From Chitinophaga sancti (GTDB taxonomy: Bacteria > Bacteroidota > Bacteroidia > Chitinophagales > Chitinophagaceae), in assembly GCF_034087045.1 (NCBI RefSeq), contig NZ_CP139247.1:4304001-4368000 (forward strand): a DNA stretch of 64,000 nt. The letters are read 5' to 3'. The stretch's first letter is position 1; every line of letters starts with the position of its first letter. Made by a program: the position numbers and the translations under genes. Under the pieces are notes generated by a model that saw nothing but the letters and a program-made list of their open reading frames with translations, did no database searches and was not told the origin of the DNA. Below are positions 22,718 through 31,077 of this stretch, piece by piece.

Positions 22718-25111
22718 TTATCGTATCACAAGCGTCTCAAATTTACGTTCTGCTATTATCTTGAACACACCACCGGTAGCATTGGCAACAGAGAGTTTCA
22801 CTGCCTTGCCATCTATGATATATTCCTTTGGTTTAAACGGTAGCCCATGTATATAAATGTGATGCTTTTTGTAGGCAGCATCGTAGTTACCAAAGAAACG
22901 TTTCCTCAACTCAAATTGCTGTTTGGTTGACACCTGTTTGAAACGAATGTTGTTGTACTGACCGTTCTTATAACCATAGTGATCGCCGGCATCTTCGTAG
23001 AGTACACTGCTGGTGACCTGATCGCTGTAATACACGTGCAGGATCATCTCTTCCGCATCGCGCTGTTCTACATACTGGATCTTGTTATAATGAGGAATTA
23101 CGGCACCTGCTTTTACAAACAGTGGCATCTCTTCCAGCGGGGTTGCCACTTTCACAGATTGTTTACCATTGAAAAGCTGGTCATTAAAGTAGTAATACCA
23201 TTGTCCTGCGGGCAGGTACACTTCTTTTTCCTTCATACCTTTTTCGCTCACATGACTAATGAGCAGGTTATCGCCCAGCATGAATTCATGTGTACGATCA
23301 TGCGTTTCTTTATCGTGCTGATCTACGAAAGACAGCGGTCGCATCATCGGTGTCCCGTTTACACTATATTGCCAGAAGGTGGTGTACAGGTAGGGCAATA
23401 ACTGGTAGCGCAGCTGAATAAACTTTTTCGCTACTACTTCATATTCCCCGCCAAAGCTCCATGGTTCCTGGTCAAAACCGGTTTCATTGCTGGCAGAGTG
23501 GGTACGCATCAACGGATGGAATACCGCTAATTGTACCCAGCGTACGTACAGTTCACCATCCGGCTCACCGATAAATCCACCGATATCGCTGCCGACAAAT
23601 GAAATACCGGATACGGAAAGTCGCTGTGCCTGTATGGTAGCCAGCCACAGGTGATCCCAGCTGCTCACATTATCCCCAGTCCACAATGAGGTCCAGCGTT
23701 GTGCTCCGGCATAGCAGGAACGGCTTATTACAAACGGACGGTGTGGCATGAGGTATTTGCGCATACCTGCTTCCGTCGATTTACTCATGAGGTGACCGTA
23801 AATGTTGTGTGCCTTACGATGACTCACTGCCTCGCCGTCGTAGTCGTGGCGCACGTCTTCAGGGAAGGTGCCCATTTCAAAAACAGCGGGTTCGTTCATA
23901 TCATTCCACACACCGCGTACGCCGGTGTCTACCAGTCCTTTGAACAGGCTGGCCCACCACTTTCTCACTTCAGGATTGGTATAGTCCGGGAATACGCATT
24001 TGCCGGGCCATACATCGCCTTCCATAAGTGCGCCATCGGCCCGCTTACAGAAATAGTCTTTTTGAATACCCTGCTGATAAATAGCATAGTCAGGATCTAC
24101 CTTTATACCAGGATCGATGATGACTACTATCTTGAAGCCCATTGCAGACAAATCTTTGATCAGTCCTACCGGTTCAGGAAATCCTTCCTTGCTCCATGTA
24201 AAACAGCGGAAGCCTTCCATGTAATCGATGTCAAGATGGATCACATCACAAGGAATTTCGCGTTTACGGAATTCTGCGGCAATCTCTCTGACGCGTTTAT
24301 CAGGATAGTAGCTCCAGCGACATTGCTGGTAGCCCAAAGCCCACATGGGCGGGAGGTCTGGCGTACCGGTAATCTTTGTATATCCTTCGGCTACCTGTAG
24401 TAATTCAGGACCGTAAATGAAGTAGTAATTCATTTCGCCACCCCTGGCCCAGAAGCTGGTTGTGTTTTCACGTTCCTTTCCAAAGTCGAAGATGGTACGG
24501 AAGGTATTGTCGAAGAAAATACCATAACCAATTCCCTGGTGCAGGCCGTAGTAAAACGGAATGTTCCTGTACAGCGGATCAGTGTCTTTCTGATAGCCAT
24601 AGGCATCGGTTCCGAAGTTTTCTACGCGCTTGCCATGCATGTTCAGATCGGTGGGCTTATCGCCCATGCCATAGAAGCATTCGCCTTCCTGTATCTGCTT
24701 GCTACAGTATACGATCTTACCCCCTTTCTGCAGGTAATACTGCCAGTGGAAGCCCATTTCGTCCTGATTGACAATGCGGCCTTCCGAGTCGGTGATGGTG
24801 AGGCGCAGGTCATCGCGGTTGATGTAAATGCGCAGGATGTCTGTATAGAGTTCAAAGTTTTCTTCGAATTCCCTCAGTCCAAAGTTGACAGGTGTTTCTT
24901 CCAACCGGTCGCTTACCGCGTACGAGAAATCACGTTGAAACTTTCCATCAGCAGCATAGCGGAACCGGATGATCTTATCTGATATGATCCTTACTTCCAG
25001 GATGGTCTCCGACGTATAAAAATAGAAGTAGTTTCCTTCTTTTTTCCACTCTTTAATCGTATCCGGATAGTGCTTGACCGAATACTTACCAGATGAGGTC
25101 GTTACTTGCAT
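22718..25111 (-). CDS. Glycoside hydrolase family 31 alpha-glucosidase
   Basis: A 797-residue enzyme of the GH31 clan, acting on alpha-linked glucosides or xylosides. The N-terminal beta domain (about 1-235) precedes the TIM barrel. IHLDIDYM lies at 291-298, the nucleophile is Asp404 in VWNDMNEPAVFE, and the acid/base is Asp479 in SLWTGDN. A DUF5110-type C-terminal beta domain covers about 640-797. There is no signal peptide, so it is probably cytoplasmic and works on imported oligosaccharides. TATTTTTG on the minus strand at 25163-25170 is a good promoter element. Substrate (maltose, isomaltose, xyloside) is not decided by these motifs. Confidence 0.93.
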   Translation of the reverse strand: MQVTTSSGKYSVKHYPDTIKEWKKEGNYFYFYTSETILEVRIISDKIIRFRYAADGKFQRDFSYAVSDRLEETPVNFGLREFEENFELYTDILRIYINRDDLRLTITDSEGRIVNQDEMGFHWQYYLQKGGKIVYCSKQIQEGECFYGMGDKPTDLNMHGKRVENFGTDAYGYQKDTDPLYRNIPFYYGLHQGIGYGIFFDNTFRTIFDFGKERENTTSFWARGGEMNYYFIYGPELLQVAEGYTKITGTPDLPPMWALGYQQCRWSYYPDKRVREIAAEFRKREIPCDVIHLDIDYMEGFRCFTWSKEGFPEPVGLIKDLSAMGFKIVVIIDPGIKVDPDYAIYQQGIQKDYFCKRADGALMEGDVWPGKCVFPDYTNPEVRKWWASLFKGLVDTGVRGVWNDMNEPAVFEMGTFPEDVRHDYDGEAVSHRKAHNIYGHLMSKSTEAGMRKYLMPHRPFVISRSCYAGAQRWTSLWTGDNVSSWDHLWLATIQAQRLSVSGISFVGSDIGGFIGEPDGELYVRWVQLAVFHPLMRTHSASNETGFDQEPWSFGGEYEVVAKKFIQLRYQLLPYLYTTFWQYSVNGTPMMRPLSFVDQHDKETHDRTHEFMLGDNLLISHVSEKGMKEKEVYLPAGQWYYYFNDQLFNGKQSVKVATPLEEMPLFVKAGAVIPHYNKIQYVEQRDAEEMILHVYYSDQVTSSVLYEDAGDHYGYKNGQYNNIRFKQVSTKQQFELRKRFFGNYDAAYKKHHIYIHGLPFKPKEYIIDGKAVKLSVANATGGVFKIIAERKFETLVIR

Positions 25112-25162
25112 AGTTCGCTTTTATTAATACCATTCTCTTTCCCTATCGATGCCTAAATTAGG

Positions 25163-25170
25163 CAAAAATA
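25163..25170 (-). promoter_or_regulatory. Bacteroidota -7 element for the GH31 gene
   Basis: On the minus strand TATTTTTG, an exact TAnnTTTG match, 51 bases upstream of the ATG. Confidence 0.6.
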
Positions 25171-25330
25171 TATTGTTATAACAGTGTTTCGATTATATAT
25201 CATTCGGCGCTGATTATCCGCCGTTTACCTGTAAAAATAACACATTGGCGAAAATTTACATACAAGTAAAGCATTCCCGGATTATCTTTCCCTTCTGAAT
25301 AATATACTTTTTGCTTTAACCTATTTTTCG

Positions 25331-25352
25331 GGGGTGTTTTTCAATACCCCTT
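25331..25352 (-). terminator. Possible terminator of the YCF48-like gene
   Basis: GGGGT and ACCCC pair around an A-rich loop just after the stop codon, with T/A runs on both sides. The stem is short. Confidence 0.4.
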
Positions 25353-25358
25353 TTTAAT

Positions 25359-26387
25359 TTAAAGCGTAATCATTCCCAGTTTACGGCTACCCGCCAGCCA
25401 GATCTTCTTTCCATTGGGCGATACGCCTGCCACATGAAATCCCTGTTCACTGATTTTTTGCCAATGTACACCACCATCCCTTGAAATATCTGTACCAGAA
25501 GTGCCGGTAGCAATAAATATATTTCCTTTTACATATACCACACAGGAGCGGTAACCGGCAGGAGGTGCAGGAGAGACGGTCCAGGTTTTGCCATCATCAT
25601 TGGTATACACACAATTATTAGTGGTGTCTTTATCGTGCTGATAATCACCGCCTACGATCACCCCTGTTTTGCCATCTGGTTTGAATGCCAGTGAAAATGC
25701 ACCTTTGCTGGGACTACCTTGTGCTATAGGTAGTACTATTGGTTTTTGAATGCCATCGCCGGGAATAAACCGGCTTACCTGTCCCCCGGTAATAATACCA
25801 CCTTTTTCATTCGCACATACTACAACATTGGTACCACTGGCGGCAAAGATGGCTTCGCCGGGTTCCGCAATTAATGGATGCATGGGGCTCGTCCAGGTTT
25901 TACCCCTGTCTTCGGTGGTGATAACGGCAAATTTATTGTCCGGTGGCATAGGATCACCAATAGCAAATCCGGCTGAGTCATTCAGGAATGCGATATCATC
26001 AAAAAAAATGCCTTTTGTAGTATCCTCATATGCTGTCTCCCACGATTTGCCACCATTGTTGGTCAGCATCACATGGGCAGGAGAACCGGCGTTTAAAAGC
26101 AGCGCCCGTTGACTGCTGAATGCATAAAGACTACGCCAGTCGGCACTATCATGATTTGGGACCTTCATCCATTGCCAATGTTTGCCTCCATCAGTGGTCA
26201 AACCGGCCTGTCCGCCCGTGCCCGACACCCACACAACGGAGTCATTCACCACCGATAATCCCCTGATACTGGCTATGGGCGGAGTTTCAAGTGGTTTAAT
26301 GGCAGGCTGTTGCTGTGCATAGGCAGAAAAAATGTGGATAAAGAATACAGAATGTAGTAGCAGTAAGGATTTGCTGAATTTTTGCAT
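25359..26387 (-). CDS. Secreted YCF48/BNR-repeat beta-propeller protein
   Basis: A 342-residue protein with a signal peptide (residues 1-24, ending SAYAQ). Repeated blades carry the S/N-x-DGGxxW signature: TTDGGKHWQWM, TNNGGKSWETA, TTEDRGKTWTSP, TNDDGKTWTVS and SRDGGVHWQKI. This is the YCF48-like or sialidase-type propeller, often annotated as oxidoreductase or photosystem-assembly-like in Bacteroidota. No catalytic residues can be assigned. It lies 247 bases upstream of the GH31 gene on the same strand and is separated from it by that gene's promoter. Confidence 0.82.
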   Translation of the reverse strand: MQKFSKSLLLLHSVFFIHIFSAYAQQQPAIKPLETPPIASIRGLSVVNDSVVWVSGTGGQAGLTTDGGKHWQWMKVPNHDSADWRSLYAFSSQRALLLNAGSPAHVMLTNNGGKSWETAYEDTTKGIFFDDIAFLNDSAGFAIGDPMPPDNKFAVITTEDRGKTWTSPMHPLIAEPGEAIFAASGTNVVVCANEKGGIITGGQVSRFIPGDGIQKPIVLPIAQGSPSKGAFSLAFKPDGKTGVIVGGDYQHDKDTTNNCVYTNDDGKTWTVSPAPPAGYRSCVVYVKGNIFIATGTSGTDISRDGGVHWQKISEQGFHVAGVSPNGKKIWLAGSRKLGMITL

Positions 26388-26451
26388 GGGTTATTATTGA
26401 CTGTTCAGGCAAGAAAATTACAAAATCATTAGAAAGTGTGTAGCAGATTTA

Positions 26452-26459
26452 TATATTTG
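26452..26459 (+). promoter_or_regulatory. Bacteroidota -7 element for the sensor kinase gene
   Basis: TATATTTG is an exact TAnnTTTG match 64 bases before the TTG start at 26523. Confidence 0.65.
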
Positions 26460-26522
26460 CAAGCACTGCGTTTTTGTGGACACAGTTTAAACATGCTTTA
26501 CTAACCTCTATTAACTATCATA

Positions 26523-29500
26523 TTGTCATTGCAACGGGCGGCGCAGATAACGAGGACTATTTTATTGTTTTTCCTATGCACCTTACCAGTGACTGTGTTG
26601 CATGCACAGGAAAAGCCTTATATATTCGACTCTTACGGGGTGAATGAAGGGCTTTCTCAAAATTCTGTGTACGACATATTGGAGGATAATCAGGGATTTA
26701 TGTGGATTGCTACTCACGACGGTGTAAACCGTTTTGACGGCTATGTGTTCAACGAATACCGGTACAACCCCAGTTCCCGCGAGATAGCGGGGCAGGGAAA
26801 GGGCAATCTGGGTACCCGGTCCAACACCGGTGGGCGTGCCCTCATCAACCGCTTTGCCCTGAAAGGCTACAAGGGGTACTCCCTGTACCGCAACGCCCGC
26901 CATCAGCTTATACTTACTCACAACTACGGCATCAGCGTATACGACGAATACCGCAACAGTTTTGAAAACGTACTGGAAGATACCACCTGGGCCAACAGTG
27001 CCGAAGGGGATTCCGGCAGAAAGTTCAAGATCCTGGGTGAGGATACTACCCTCAATGCGCTCTATGTATGGCGCCCATCCAAAGGATTGTATGTGCTCGA
27101 CGACAAAACGTACGCCATCAGACGACTGATCCTGTACCCACCTGCTATGATCCGCAAAGGGTTGTCGGCATCTGCCGTGATAAAAGATGGCAACACCATA
27201 TGGATGAACTTTGAGGCTGGCGAACTGATGGCCATGAATACCAAAACACTCCGCGTTACTACTTACTGTTTACCCGGCATTACCACTCACCCTGTAATAC
27301 GTAGCCTGAATAGCGATACCCTCATCATTGCATCACAGGGACATGTGGTCATCTTCAACAAGAAACTGAATAAATATACAGACCTCACCTTTGATCAGCA
27401 CGATGAAAAAGATATCTTCTTCGTACCGCTCTGTATGGAGCTTGATCAACTTGGCAATGTGTGGATAGGTGGTACAGACGGTATCATCGTTTATAATATT
27501 AAACGCAACGAAATTATTAATCACATCGTTACTTTCAATGGCTCAGAAACCCGGAGCTGGAATGTAGTGACCTACCTGTACCGCGACGCGAGCGACAATA
27601 TGTGGGTAGGTACTGATGGCGATGGAATAAAAAAATATTCTCCTAACAAGAAGGTGTTCAACCTGTACCGCTCACCCTTTATCACGCACAATATGGTGAG
27701 GGCTGTGTACAAACATGACGACGGCAAACTCTATGTAGGCCTCATGCACGACGGACTGGACATCTACGAGAAAGGAGGGAGGTGGCTGGAACGTATTCCG
27801 GCTGATGATGGAAGGAACAATATATTCCCTGCCAAAAACCTGAATGCCATTTGCAGGGAAGATTTTGAACACCTGTGGTTCCATTTCTCTGATATGTACA
27901 TCGGTTTGTTCAATGTACATACTCATCGTTTTGAAAATCTCACACCAGCAGTAAAAGCACTGGGCATGCCCAACCAGGAAGATGTCTATCCTTTCCTGTT
28001 CAAGCGCAATACCGGCGAGATTTACTTTAACTACGGCAGTTATCTGTTGCAGTTAGTGCAGGTGGGCAAAACCTACAAAGCATCGATCGTACACGAATTC
28101 CCGGATGAAGTACTCACTACATATTTTGAAGATTTCCTGGGCAATAAATACGTAGGTACAAAGGTAGCTGTGTATGTGAAAAAAGCGGATAGTCCAGGTT
28201 GGGAAAAGATGGCGTTACCAGCTGGTACGATAGTAAAATCAATCAATAAGAATGCACACAAACAGTTGCTGGTAGCGACTTCCAAAGGACTGTTCGTGAT
28301 GGATGAAAAGAACCAGATCATTCAGCATTACAATAGTTATACCTTCCCTTCACTGGTGAATGATTATTTCTATGGTGTACTACTCGATGATAAAGATCGT
28401 ATTTGGGTGAGTCATAACAAAGGTCTGTCGCAGATCAACCAGGTCACCGAAGAGATCACTACTTACAATTACGAAGATGGTCTGCAATCAAACGAATTCA
28501 ACACCGGTGCATTTTATAAATCTACAGACGGGGAGTTGTTCTTCGGTGGTATCCGGGGTGTAAACGGGTTTTATCCAAAGGATTTCAGGAACAACCCTTC
28601 AAAACCGAAAGTAGTGATCATGCGCATGGAGGTACTGGATAAACCGTACGAATCCGATACGGCATTGTCATTACTGCGCAGGATCGAATTGCCTTACAAC
28701 CACAATACCATCGCGATAGAATTCGTACCTCTGGAATTTACTAATCCTTTGAAGAACAAGGTGCAGTATAAACTGGATGGTGCGGATGAAGACTGGGTAC
28801 AGGCAGGTGCCTTTAGAATGGCGCGCTATACAAACCTGCGGCCGGGTACATATACTTTCAATGTAAGAGCGTCTAACAACGACGACATCTGGAACAGTAC
28901 GCCGACCTCGCTGGAAATTGTGATCCGTATTCCGTTCTGGCAATCGCTGTGGTTCCGGTTCCTGTTATTATTGTTGTTGCTCGGTGTGGCGTATTATTTC
29001 TCGACGCTCTACCTAGACTACAAGATCCGCCATGAGAAACTAAAACTGGAAAAAGAGCAGGCGGTAGACCAGGAGCGTGCGCGTATATCGAGCGATATGC
29101 ACGATGACCTGGGATCTGGCTTGTCTACAATACGGCTACTCAGCGAAATTGCGAAGCGCAAGATCCAGGACCCTACTCAGACGAGGGAGATAGAGCGGAT
29201 ATCGGAAGCGGCGGGTGAGCTGGTGGACAAAATGAGTGAAATAATTTGGGCGATGAATTCTTCTAATGATTCTTTAGAGAATTTGATCGCATATATGCGT
29301 AGCTTTGCAGCTGACTTCCTGGAACATGCACATATCACGCATCAGTTTTATATTCCGGAAAGTATACCCAATATCAAGTTGAGTGGAGGAACCCGGCGGA
29401 ATATCTACCTGGCTGTAAAGGAATCCTTGCATAATGTGGTGAAACATGCACAGGCTACAGAAGTAGTGATACAAATAGAAATGCATAAGAACATGACCAT

Positions 29501-29660
29501 TATGTTAAAAGATAATGGGAAGGGCTTTGATCAGGAGAAAGTGAGATTGTTTGGAAACGGGCTGAAAAACATCCAGAAAAGGATGGCGGCGGTAGGTGGG
29601 TCTGCTGATATCTCATCGGACAATGGTACCAGAGTTTTCCTGGATATACCATTAATTTAA
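26523..29660 (+). CDS. Sensor histidine kinase with two-blade-type periplasmic propeller and HisKA_3 core
   Basis: A 1045-residue membrane sensor. The signal peptide (residues 1-28, ending VLHAQ) is followed by a long periplasmic region with reg_prop beta-propeller repeats (GLSQNSVYDILEDNQGFMWI; NMWVGTDGDGIKKY) and a Y_Y_Y domain (about 715-800). One membrane helix lies at about 808-832. The HisKA_3 domain has His860 in SDMHDDLGSGL. The HATPase region runs from AVKESLHNVVKHAQ to the C terminus (NGLKNIQKRM, then NGTRVFLDIPL). Unlike hybrid SusR-type regulators it has no receiver or AraC domain; the LuxR-type regulator is the next gene. The start is TTG at 26523 (or 26529). Confidence 0.92.
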   Translation: MSLQRAAQITRTILLFFLCTLPVTVLHAQEKPYIFDSYGVNEGLSQNSVYDILEDNQGFMWIATHDGVNRFDGYVFNEYRYNPSSREIAGQGKGNLGTRSNTGGRALINRFALKGYKGYSLYRNARHQLILTHNYGISVYDEYRNSFENVLEDTTWANSAEGDSGRKFKILGEDTTLNALYVWRPSKGLYVLDDKTYAIRRLILYPPAMIRKGLSASAVIKDGNTIWMNFEAGELMAMNTKTLRVTTYCLPGITTHPVIRSLNSDTLIIASQGHVVIFNKKLNKYTDLTFDQHDEKDIFFVPLCMELDQLGNVWIGGTDGIIVYNIKRNEIINHIVTFNGSETRSWNVVTYLYRDASDNMWVGTDGDGIKKYSPNKKVFNLYRSPFITHNMVRAVYKHDDGKLYVGLMHDGLDIYEKGGRWLERIPADDGRNNIFPAKNLNAICREDFEHLWFHFSDMYIGLFNVHTHRFENLTPAVKALGMPNQEDVYPFLFKRNTGEIYFNYGSYLLQLVQVGKTYKASIVHEFPDEVLTTYFEDFLGNKYVGTKVAVYVKKADSPGWEKMALPAGTIVKSINKNAHKQLLVATSKGLFVMDEKNQIIQHYNSYTFPSLVNDYFYGVLLDDKDRIWVSHNKGLSQINQVTEEITTYNYEDGLQSNEFNTGAFYKSTDGELFFGGIRGVNGFYPKDFRNNPSKPKVVIMRMEVLDKPYESDTALSLLRRIELPYNHNTIAIEFVPLEFTNPLKNKVQYKLDGADEDWVQAGAFRMARYTNLRPGTYTFNVRASNNDDIWNSTPTSLEIVIRIPFWQSLWFRFLLLLLLLGVAYYFSTLYLDYKIRHEKLKLEKEQAVDQERARISSDMHDDLGSGLSTIRLLSEIAKRKIQDPTQTREIERISEAAGELVDKMSEIIWAMNSSNDSLENLIAYMRSFAADFLEHAHITHQFYIPESIPNIKLSGGTRRNIYLAVKESLHNVVKHAQATEVVIQIEMHKNMTIMLKDNGKGFDQEKVRLFGNGLKNIQKRMAAVGGSADISSDNGTRVFLDIPLI

Positions 29661-29663
29661 GTC

Positions 29664-29671
29664 TATATTTG
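29664..29671 (+). promoter_or_regulatory. Internal -7 element for the response regulator gene
   Basis: TATATTTG is an exact TAnnTTTG match starting three bases after the kinase stop codon and 45 bases before the regulator ATG, so the regulator can be expressed without the kinase. Confidence 0.6.
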
Positions 29672-29715
29672 CAAATTGGGTTGACCTCATACAAAAATAA
29701 TAACAACTGATATAA

Positions 29716-30384
29716 ATGACTGTATACTCTAAGAAGAAATCGCAGGATAATATGGATATTATTTCTGTGGCGATTGTGGAAGATAACCATGATATTCGTA
29801 CAGCCATGGAACTGTTAATCAATGGCTCTGATGGTTATGCGTGTATTGGTGCCTTCAATAATGCGGAGACGGCCGTTGAACAGATCCCCAATTTGTTACC
29901 CAATGTAGTACTAATGGATTTTAACCTGCCTGGCGGGATGAATGGTATTGAGTGCATTGCGCGGCTGAAGAATGAATACCCCGATATGCACTTTATGATG
30001 CTGACGGTATACGAGGATGATGACAAGATCTTCCAGGCATTGGAAGCGGGTGCAAGTGGGTATATTTTGAAAAAAACACCTCCGGGTGAACTGCTGGAAG
30101 CAATCAGGGACCTGCATGAAGGAGGTTCTCCAATGAGTTCGCAGATTGCCAGAAGGGTGGTAGCTTACTTCCAGAAGCAGGCGAAGCCAAATCCGGCTTT
30201 GGAGGCATTGACTTCCAGAGAGAAAGAGATCCTGGATCAGTTGAGCAAAGGATTCCTGTATAAGGAAATAGCGAGTAATTTATTCATTAGCATTGAAACG
30301 GTGAGAAGGCACGTGCATAATATTTACGAAAAGTTGCATGTGAGAAGTAGAACAGATGCCGTGAACAAGTATTATAACAGATAA
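29716..30384 (+). CDS. NarL/FixJ-type response regulator
   Basis: A 222-residue DNA-binding response regulator and the natural partner of the kinase upstream. The receiver domain has the acidic pair in VAIVEDNHD, the phosphorylated Asp68 in VVLMDFNLPGG, and Lys in ILKKTPPGE. The LuxR-type helix-turn-helix starts at LTSREKEILDQLSKG and includes IASNLFISIETVRRHVHNIY. A second ATG at 29752 (MDIISVAIVEDN) would put the phospho-site at Asp56 and is a realistic alternative start. A bidirectional terminator follows. Confidence 0.93.
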   Translation: MTVYSKKKSQDNMDIISVAIVEDNHDIRTAMELLINGSDGYACIGAFNNAETAVEQIPNLLPNVVLMDFNLPGGMNGIECIARLKNEYPDMHFMMLTVYEDDDKIFQALEAGASGYILKKTPPGELLEAIRDLHEGGSPMSSQIARRVVAYFQKQAKPNPALEALTSREKEILDQLSKGFLYKEIASNLFISIETVRRHVHNIYEKLHVRSRTDAVNKYYNR

Positions 30385-30410
30385 AATTCCGGCCCTCCCA
30401 GGGGGGCTTT

Positions 30411-30450
30411 AAAAAAAAGCCGGATCGCGAAGCGGTCCGGCTTTTTTTTA
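30411..30450. terminator. Bidirectional intrinsic terminator
   Basis: AAAAAAAAGCCGGATCGC, loop GAA, GCGGTCCGGC and TTTTTTTT: a ten-pair stem with one T-G wobble, flanked by A- and T-runs. It serves the regulator gene and the convergent small gene at 30468. Confidence 0.95.
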
Positions 30451-30467
30451 ATGAGATGATTAAATTG

Positions 30468-30560
30468 TTACGCACGTAAATTCTTGCGCATAAGGTGCAC
30501 AGACAGCACCACGGCTGCAATTGCAATACATGCCAGTTTAAATAAAAGATTGGTTTTCAT
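30468..30560 (-). CDS. Small single-pass membrane protein (30 aa)
   Basis: ATG at 30560 opens 30 codons, beginning MKTNLLFKLACIAIAAVVLS, with one hydrophobic segment (5-20) and a basic tail HLMRKNLRA. It lies 38 bases downstream of a similar 51-codon gene on the same strand, and a terminator follows 18 bases after the stop, which supports a real transcription unit. No family was recognised. Confidence 0.5.
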   Translation of the reverse strand: MKTNLLFKLACIAIAAVVLSVHLMRKNLRA

Positions 30561-30598
30561 AGGAAAATTGGAATAAAGATTAGGAGATAAAACAAAAA

Positions 30599-30754
30599 CT
30601 ATCTCATCATCTGCCAGGAGTCGAACTTCTGAATCAGCTTGATGAAAGTATCACTTAATCGGTTCATGGAGCGCTGCTCCTTATTTACCAGGTAAGTAAT
30701 TACGAGTGCTGCGGCAAGTATAGTTATCACAAGGATAAAAAAGAGTGTTTTCAT
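30599..30754 (-). CDS. Small single-pass membrane protein (51 aa)
   Basis: ATG at 30754 opens 51 codons, beginning MKTLFFILVITILAAALVIT. A hydrophobic segment (4-22) is followed by an amphipathic tail with alternating charge (NKEQRSMNRLSDTFIKLIQK). It is followed on the same strand by the 30-codon gene. A TATATTTA sequence about 40 bases upstream is a plausible -7 element. No family was recognised. Confidence 0.55.
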   Translation of the reverse strand: MKTLFFILVITILAAALVITYLVNKEQRSMNRLSDTFIKLIQKFDSWQMMR

Positions 30755-31077
30755 AGATTAGGACATAGGTGTTAAGACAAAAAACGTTACTTCGTAAATA
30801 TAGAAAATTTACTCATGTAAAGATAATGCGCTGAGTAACATTTAAGTGTAATTTTGCGTGGGTTTTTGTGAAAAATACCGGAAAGCAGGGAGGAAAATCA
30901 TAATATGAGGGTGCCTGTTTACCACTTAATTCATCATATTGTATAATTTCCACTTGGGATCATACGATGAAACCTTTATTTTTGCCCGCAACCGGATTTT
31001 GCTAAAAGTTTTAGTAATATTGCTCCCGGTCAGGGAATTGCCCCATTTTGAACTGTAAATTGGAATTTCTATATATT
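30755..31077. other. 323-base divergent promoter region between small genes and parE
   Basis: Apart from promoter elements on both strands, AT-rich sequence with no open frame or repeat of note was seen. Confidence 0.5.
30977..30984 (+). promoter_or_regulatory. Bacteroidota -7 element for the topoisomerase IV operon
   Basis: TATTTTTG is an exact TAnnTTTG match about 94 bases upstream of the parE ATG. Confidence 0.65.

Noticed and set aside
22534..22764. Plus-strand frame of 76 codons after the KGG gene
   Set aside because: It crosses two hairpins and the GH31 3' end, with no recognisable protein features.
24460..24982. Long plus-strand frames antisense to the GH31 gene, and similar shadows elsewhere such as 32050-33021 and 35225-36034
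   Set aside because: They are mirror frames of clearly conserved genes with no signal, motif or promoter of their own.
26523..29660. Hybrid two-component system of the SusR type
   Set aside because: No receiver or AraC domain follows the kinase core; the regulator is a separate LuxR-type protein.
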